Translations under genes and position numbers: made by a program | The notes under the pieces: generated by a model | What the model saw: the letters and a program-made list of their open reading frames with translations, nothing else | Databases searched by the model: none | What the model was told of the DNA's origin: nothing | Origin: an uncultured Leifsonia sp. | GTDB taxonomy: Bacteria; Actinomycetota; Actinomycetes; Actinomycetales; Microbacteriaceae | Reading direction: 5' to 3' | Assembly: GCF_945957465.1 (NCBI RefSeq) | Contig: NZ_CAMFLC010000021.1 | Coordinates: 1-64,000, forward strand | DNA: 64,000 bases | Shown: positions 59,613-64,000 of the stretch, one piece after another | Layout of the letters: each line of letters begins with the position of its first letter | How positions within the stretch are numbered: position 1 is the first letter of the stretch

Positions 59613-61424
59613 CTACGAATTTCCGTCTTCCGCGTCTCCGTTAGCGGAAGCTTCATCTACGGCCTCAGCCCCGCCACGTACCGCGTTGAAGTACGGCACG
59701 AACGCGAGCCGGAACGCGAAGAACCACGCGTAGATGCTCGCGGTGCTTTCGGCCTCGGCTCGTGTGACGAGTCCGTGGGCCACACGGTTGCGGAGGTTCG
59801 GTCCGATCGGACCGCAGAAGAGCGCGCGGATGTTCCAGGCGAGGTCCTTGTCGAAGATGTCGTCTGCACCGTCGAGGTCCATGAGGGCGCTGAGCCCGGT
59901 TTCGATTTCTGTGTCGTCATCCCGGATAGCGCGGGTTTCGATGCCGTACTGATGGAGGATGTGTCGGACGCTGCCTTCAATCGCGGGTGCGAGGATGAAT
60001 AGAGCTTCGGTGAACCTTCCGTAGTATCCGTGGTGAATCGCGGTCGCCCAGAGGTCTTCTTGTTCGGGAGCGACGAATGGCGAGCTCCGCACTAGGTGTG
60101 CGAAGTCCGTTCTCGTCAGCTGCCGTTGGCTACTTAGTTCGTTGAGGACTGGCAGGACCAGTCCGGGAATGACGATTTCCAACCTCAGCTGGAAGCTCTT
60201 CACCATTTGAGCCCAGAGCTCGTCGGGAAGCCCGAGCCGTTCCCGGTTGCCGGTGCTGTGAATCTTTCGGCCGTCGTCGGTGACGGTTGACCGTCCGATG
60301 AAGTTGAGCAGTGGATGGTCTGCTGCTTGCTTCCGTGCGGCTTCGACGGCGTCATCGTACTTTTCGAGCGGTGCAGCGGTGAACCACGCCGCGATCGCGT
60401 CGAGGGTGTCGGGGATTTCCGTTATCTGTTCGGCGAGCTTCTTGATGCCGGTCAGGTCGACCGTTGTCGATCCGACCGGCATCATCTCGTCGAGAGAGGC
60501 AGCGCCGGTCTCGCGGATCAGGCGAGGCAGTTCGGCCAGCCGTGTCTGGGTCTGTTTGCTGCGATGCTTCCTGGGAACGGAGGAGTAGACCGAGTATGCC
60601 TTCCCGAGGAAGTCGCGGCGGACCAGCATCGAGTCTGTCCGTTGGCCGGCTTCCTCCCACCACGAGTCCCCGACCTTCTCGAGATAGGTTCCCGTGGCCT
60701 CAAGGTTTCCAGAGAACTGAGCCCAACGGAACGCTTCGTAATGGATTTCCCGGTAGAGGTGCGGTGGTGTCGTGTTCGCGCCAAGTGTGGCCAGCCGGGT
60801 GTGAATCTCGGATGCCTCGTCGCGGGAGACGCCGGCATTCCGCATCGCCTGGGCGATCCTCCATGCTTCAACTTCGTCGGCGATCTTGAACGTGTTTGAT
60901 GCGGAGACAATGAGCTGGTTGAGGACGTCCTCGAGTCGGAACCGCGCCGAGAGTTCGATACCGCGCCGCCAGCCGTGGAGGGTTTCCCTGTCGGGGTCGT
61001 CCCGGAGTTCGATGCCCGCGTACGCCTCTGCGGCGCGTTTCGCTGCCGTGTAACGGGCGCTTCGATCGTGCTGGCGGACGAAGAGCACGTCGGCGATGCG
61101 TGCGGTGAGCCACGGATGGTCTATAGACTCCAGCAATTGCTCGAGGAAGACGAGTTCGTCGTCGGTGAGGTCGGACGGGAGCGCCGAGCGGCCGGTGGAG
61201 AAGACAAGCATGGGTGCGAACGGTGCGTCCCAGTTCTCCGGCTGAAGCATCATGCTGAACACTCCGGCGAGGGCTCTCGCGCTTGCCTCGGCGTCCGGGT
61301 CGCTGTTTGCGACGCCGCTCGCAAGCTCGTAGAGCATGGCGGATCCGGTGGCGTGATCGTGTTCGAGCGCTGGCTGCCAGGAGAGCCGGTTCAACGCGTC
61401 TACGGAAGGGGTGGGATCGGCCAT
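59613..61424 (-). CDS. DUF4209-like protein
   Basis: A 603-residue cytoplasmic protein of moderate G+C. The C-terminal third has the DUF4209 signature: APAIEGSVRHILHQYGI, LSALMDLDGADDIFDKDLAW, IRALFCGPIGPNLRNRVAHGL. R-N-x-x-A-H-G is the end of an HEPN-like RN-x4-6-H arrangement. The long N-terminal part is helical, TPR-like, without catalytic motifs. Start ATG 61424 is chosen because sequence upstream is low-complexity. It lies beside a degenerate Mrr-like gene and a relaxase; HEPN-type domains in such islands often belong to defence, but no test is possible here. Confidence 0.78.
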   Translation of the reverse strand: MADPTPSVDALNRLSWQPALEHDHATGSAMLYELASGVANSDPDAEASARALAGVFSMMLQPENWDAPFAPMLVFSTGRSALPSDLTDDELVFLEQLLESIDHPWLTARIADVLFVRQHDRSARYTAAKRAAEAYAGIELRDDPDRETLHGWRRGIELSARFRLEDVLNQLIVSASNTFKIADEVEAWRIAQAMRNAGVSRDEASEIHTRLATLGANTTPPHLYREIHYEAFRWAQFSGNLEATGTYLEKVGDSWWEEAGQRTDSMLVRRDFLGKAYSVYSSVPRKHRSKQTQTRLAELPRLIRETGAASLDEMMPVGSTTVDLTGIKKLAEQITEIPDTLDAIAAWFTAAPLEKYDDAVEAARKQAADHPLLNFIGRSTVTDDGRKIHSTGNRERLGLPDELWAQMVKSFQLRLEIVIPGLVLPVLNELSSQRQLTRTDFAHLVRSSPFVAPEQEDLWATAIHHGYYGRFTEALFILAPAIEGSVRHILHQYGIETRAIRDDDTEIETGLSALMDLDGADDIFDKDLAWNIRALFCGPIGPNLRNRVAHGLVTRAEAESTASIYAWFFAFRLAFVPYFNAVRGGAEAVDEASANGDAEDGNS

Positions 61425-61555
61425 GCGCTCGACGATATCGGGAGGATCTGACGCTGCGAGCGTCGTGTCAGGCTTCCCGGGATCGGGGGCGTCAACTGGG
61501 CACGAAGGCTGGCGGCGCCGGAACGGTTGACCGTGGCATCGGGCAAACTGGTGGG

Positions 61556-61957
61556 GTGGAATGTGAGCCTCCGGCGCCGAGGCCGTTTGGTGTCTCTGCC
61601 GATGAAGCAGTCGAGTTGTGCCGCGAATGGATGATCTACCTTGGTGCGGTGGACACTGTCGCGGCGCAAGATTCTGCGCGGCAGCTCTGCGATCTCTATA
61701 GTTCTCGCTATCTTGCATGGGTCGACAATCGACGGGGGAATCTGGATGTCGATTCGGTTGAGGATGCCGCTCGGCTTGCTGCCTCTGATGGTCGGCGGGC
61801 GGTGATCTTCGTGCGCGGGGGCGTGCGGCCGGTGGCGCAGCAGCGGGCCGACGTGCTTGGCGTGGCTATCCTCTGGTATCACGCGGTCGACGCGACGTTG
61901 GCAGGCCGCAGTCGACCCGGTCTTGCCGTCTTGGCCTCAGGGTTGAGGACCGTGTAG
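61556..61957 (+). CDS. Mrr-like restriction-fold protein lacking catalytic residues
   Basis: A 133-residue protein. Its order resembles the C-terminal Mrr_cat/REase-like fold of small actinobacterial proteins: ECEPPAPRPFGVSADEAVEL, WMIYLGAVDTVAAQDSARQL, then RAVIFVRGGVRPVAQQRADV and LGVAILWYHAVDAT. The usual D...(D/E)xK core (DGGIDV...QVK) is replaced by ARQLCDLYSSRYLAWVDN, so nuclease activity is unlikely. GTG 61556 gives the family-like start. It sits in the gap between two minus-strand genes of the island. Confidence 0.6.
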   Translation: MECEPPAPRPFGVSADEAVELCREWMIYLGAVDTVAAQDSARQLCDLYSSRYLAWVDNRRGNLDVDSVEDAARLAASDGRRAVIFVRGGVRPVAQQRADVLGVAILWYHAVDATLAGRSRPGLAVLASGLRTV

Positions 61958-61964
61958 CCCCGCG

Positions 61965-64000
61965 TTAGAAGCTCATTGACCGCGAGGGGACTTCAGCCGA
62001 GGCCGAAACTCGGGTCGGATCGGTTCGGGATGCGCGGGCGAGTTCGCGGCGGGCGGCGATCCGGGACTTCCCGAGAGTCTCTTCTCGCGGCTGTCGCAGC
62101 ATGGTGTCAGCCAATTCGCTGATTGCGGCACGTTTCGTTCCTGCGATAACAATGGCTTCGTTTCCCCCTCTGCCGCGGGTGAGGCCGACGTAGAGTCCGG
62201 CTGCGTCGACTCCGGGGCCGACGATGGATCGCTCAGTGGTCTCTCCTTGGACGCCGTACACGGTGCTCGCGTAGCCGAGGTGCAAGTGCGAGCCCGCGTA
62301 CTCATGCGTGATTTTCCTCAGGTGGGACGAGTCGGTGAGGCTGGCCAGGAGCACGTGGTCTTTGGTGATGCTCTTGATGGTCCAGGTTTGACGGTTTTCC
62401 ACTCCAGAGGTGCTGTCGTTGCGTCGAGTCTGCACGACATCGCCTACGAAACATGGCTGGTCGGACTGACCAAGGACCTGGCGCTTGGCGCTTAGCGCAC
62501 CGGACGCGATGCGTTGCATCTGGATGCTGTCGTTGATTTGCTGTGCTTCGGCGTGAGTGGCGGTGACGAGGGCGATCGTCTGCCCGTGCCGGGCCGCATC
62601 GAACCAGCCATCGACCATTCTTTGCTGGGCTTCGAGCTCGGTGGTGACGGACGTGGCGTGTCCGGTGTCGATCAGCTCCTCAGCGATCCGCCGGCCTTCT
62701 TCAGCGCCGTCGGCGTCGCGGAGTCGCAAAGTGAGGTTGGCCCAGTCGGGGTCGCGGAATCGGTGGATGTTCGAGAGTTCGACTTCGGCGAACGATGCGG
62801 ATCGGAACAATGCCATGGCGCCGGAGTGTCCAACGGGGAGGGCTTGGTAGTCGTCACCGACTACCGCGATGGTCGACCGGGTGCGCTCGACGACATCCAT
62901 GAGGGCGTTGGCCGCTTCGAGGTCGAGCATGCCAGCTTCGTCGACGACGATTCGGTCGCCCGGCCGTATCGGGATTCGGGGACCGCGATACTCGGCACCT
63001 GTCGTGGCGTCGACTGACCCGGGGAGCAGTCGCGTCCACTCGGTGCTGCCGGAGGAGCTCGTTGTCCAGCGCCATCCGTAGTCGTAGAGGAGTTGGTGGA
63101 GGGCGGAGGCGCTGCTGTTTGTTTCTCGTCCGGCGACGGTGGAGGCCTTCTTAGTGGGAGCGACGATGATCAGGTTGCGACCTCGCCGGCGAAGCGCCGC
63201 CCCGGCGACCTTGAGCATGGTGGTCTTTCCCGTTCCCGCCGCGCCGGTGATGGAGACGATCGAGGCTGTACCGGCGAGTGCGGCAGCACCGTCGGTCTGG
63301 TCGCCATCGAGGACACGCTCCGGGTCGAGCGCGTGGGCTATCGCCGTGATCTCGCCGGTCGAGACGGCATCTCCTGGTGCCGCCATCGCGTCGATCCGGT
63401 TCGCGAGAGTGGTCTTCACGATGACTGTCGCGGTTGCCATCCGGTGCTTGACGTGCTTTGGCGGCTCTGGCTCGTTCAGCAATGTCACCGTGTAGGTTCG
63501 AGCGGCTGCTTCGGCTATCGCATCAACAGTTGATGCAATCTCACCGCGCTCCGCCAGAACGCCCGAGGCTGCCACCGCGCGAATGGCACCGGCTCGGATG
63601 TCCATGTCGCTGAAACGCCCACCCGTGCCGGTTGACCGGGCATCCGCGTCAACGATTGCTCTGGCCGCTAGAAGGTCCAAGTCCAGGTCCTCGATCGAGA
63701 CAGCAGCATGGGGCGCGGGGACGCGCTCCTGACCCAGCGTCGGGTCAGCCGTCCTCAACTCATGATGGATGAGCTCCGCCCAATCGTTTTCGTCCAGATC
63801 ATCGGGCTTGTTGGGTCGGCCAGCAGCCCACGCCCAACGGTCGATCTGGTTCAACACATCGTGGGACGGTTCCTGTCCGGGGTGCTGTTGCTTCCACCAC
63901 GCCGTGCGGACGATCTTGTTGGCTTCGATCTGAGCGGACCGCTTCGACAACGGCCGCACCAAGTGCCGCAGCTGGGCGATTTCCCCGTCCTGATTGAGGG
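61965..64000 (-). CDS. MobF-type relaxase/helicase, 3' part (cut by window end)
   Basis: C-terminal part of a TraA/TrwC-type conjugation protein; the frame stays open to base 64000, so the relaxase N-terminus lies outside. Visible, about 675 residues: helical linker; superfamily 1 (RecD/TraI-like) helicase with Walker A TGAAGTGKTTMLKVAGAAL, Walker B RIVVDEAGMLDLE, motif III VVGDDYQALPVGHSGAM, and late STVYGVQGETTERSIVGPG plus LYVGLTRGRGGNEAIVIAG. It unwinds the transferred plasmid strand in known systems. G+C is lower than in the chromosomal genes, which agrees with transfer. Confidence 0.9.
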   Translation of the reverse strand, partial: LNQDGEIAQLRHLVRPLSKRSAQIEANKIVRTAWWKQQHPGQEPSHDVLNQIDRWAWAAGRPNKPDDLDENDWAELIHHELRTADPTLGQERVPAPHAAVSIEDLDLDLLAARAIVDADARSTGTGGRFSDMDIRAGAIRAVAASGVLAERGEIASTVDAIAEAAARTYTVTLLNEPEPPKHVKHRMATATVIVKTTLANRIDAMAAPGDAVSTGEITAIAHALDPERVLDGDQTDGAAALAGTASIVSITGAAGTGKTTMLKVAGAALRRRGRNLIIVAPTKKASTVAGRETNSSASALHQLLYDYGWRWTTSSSGSTEWTRLLPGSVDATTGAEYRGPRIPIRPGDRIVVDEAGMLDLEAANALMDVVERTRSTIAVVGDDYQALPVGHSGAMALFRSASFAEVELSNIHRFRDPDWANLTLRLRDADGAEEGRRIAEELIDTGHATSVTTELEAQQRMVDGWFDAARHGQTIALVTATHAEAQQINDSIQMQRIASGALSAKRQVLGQSDQPCFVGDVVQTRRNDSTSGVENRQTWTIKSITKDHVLLASLTDSSHLRKITHEYAGSHLHLGYASTVYGVQGETTERSIVGPGVDAAGLYVGLTRGRGGNEAIVIAGTKRAAISELADTMLRQPREETLGKSRIAARRELARASRTDPTRVSASAEVPSRSMSF

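Overview
The window is a 64 kb piece of a high-G+C actinobacterial chromosome, most likely from a Microbacteriaceae-type soil or plant organism (Leifsonia-like). This is inferred from the composition, the gene families (long GapB-like GAPDH, CanA-like beta-carbonic anhydrase, actinobacterial QcrB-like cytochrome b, ECF41 sigma factor, an LAxTG sortase tail) and the many leaderless-looking starts. No marker gene settles the genus.

Layout. 0-3.4 kb: 3' end of araA, a small heat-shock locus (hsp20, MerR/HspR-like regulator) and an NmrA-like reductase. 3.5-7.6 kb: a secreted phospholipase-C-like enzyme and an efeO-efeB iron-uptake pair without efeU, in which efeB carries a frameshift. 7.9-14.5 kb: small regulator, lipase, META lipoprotein, glutamate decarboxylase, a TetR-controlled dehydratase and an aldo-keto reductase. 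14.6-18.9 kb: a giant wall-anchored protein with eight 118-119-residue repeats. 19.2-24.9 kb: rimK (with a TrkA-C tail) divergent from a RimB-like protease, an MFS pump, an ATP-dependent DNA ligase and an HdeD-like protein. 25-32 kb: a secreted repeat protein, then a CitA/DcuS-type two-component system divergent from a NitT/TauT-type ABC importer. 32.2-35.4 kb: a methyltransferase framed by 57-bp repeats, and a membrane molybdopterin oxidoreductase divergent from a fasciclin lipoprotein, both behind SigK-like promoters. 35.5-47.8 kb: regulators, reductases, a hydrolase/thioredoxin-like operon, a MEDS/LuxR pair, EamA transporter, carbonic anhydrase, esterase and GAPDH.

48.6-53.1 kb is the most interesting region. 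An ECF41 sigma factor sits among three promoters with the same pattern, TGTCACA-N15-CGGTC. They precede (i) a free-standing protein resembling the ECF41 C-terminal domain, (ii) an epimerase-like gene and the sigma gene itself, and (iii) a QcrB paralogue that keeps the heme bL ligands but lacks both heme bH ligands, followed by a second free-standing ECF41-C-terminal-like protein. This reads as a compact, self-controlled regulon with an unusual one-heme membrane cytochrome as output.

53.1-57.6 kb returns to ordinary chromosome (DUF2207 protein, TetR/aldo-keto reductase with a double operator, DUF952 protein). From about 57.7 kb to the right edge the G+C visibly drops: a DUF3644 protein bounded by terminal repeats beside tRNA-Gly(CCC), then a DUF4209-like protein, a degenerate Mrr-like protein and a MobF-type relaxase/helicase cut by the window end. 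This looks like an integrated mobile or defence-type island.

A second theme is dispersed inverted repeats at gene 3' ends. At least four families are seen, and one supplies the last codons of two unrelated proteins.
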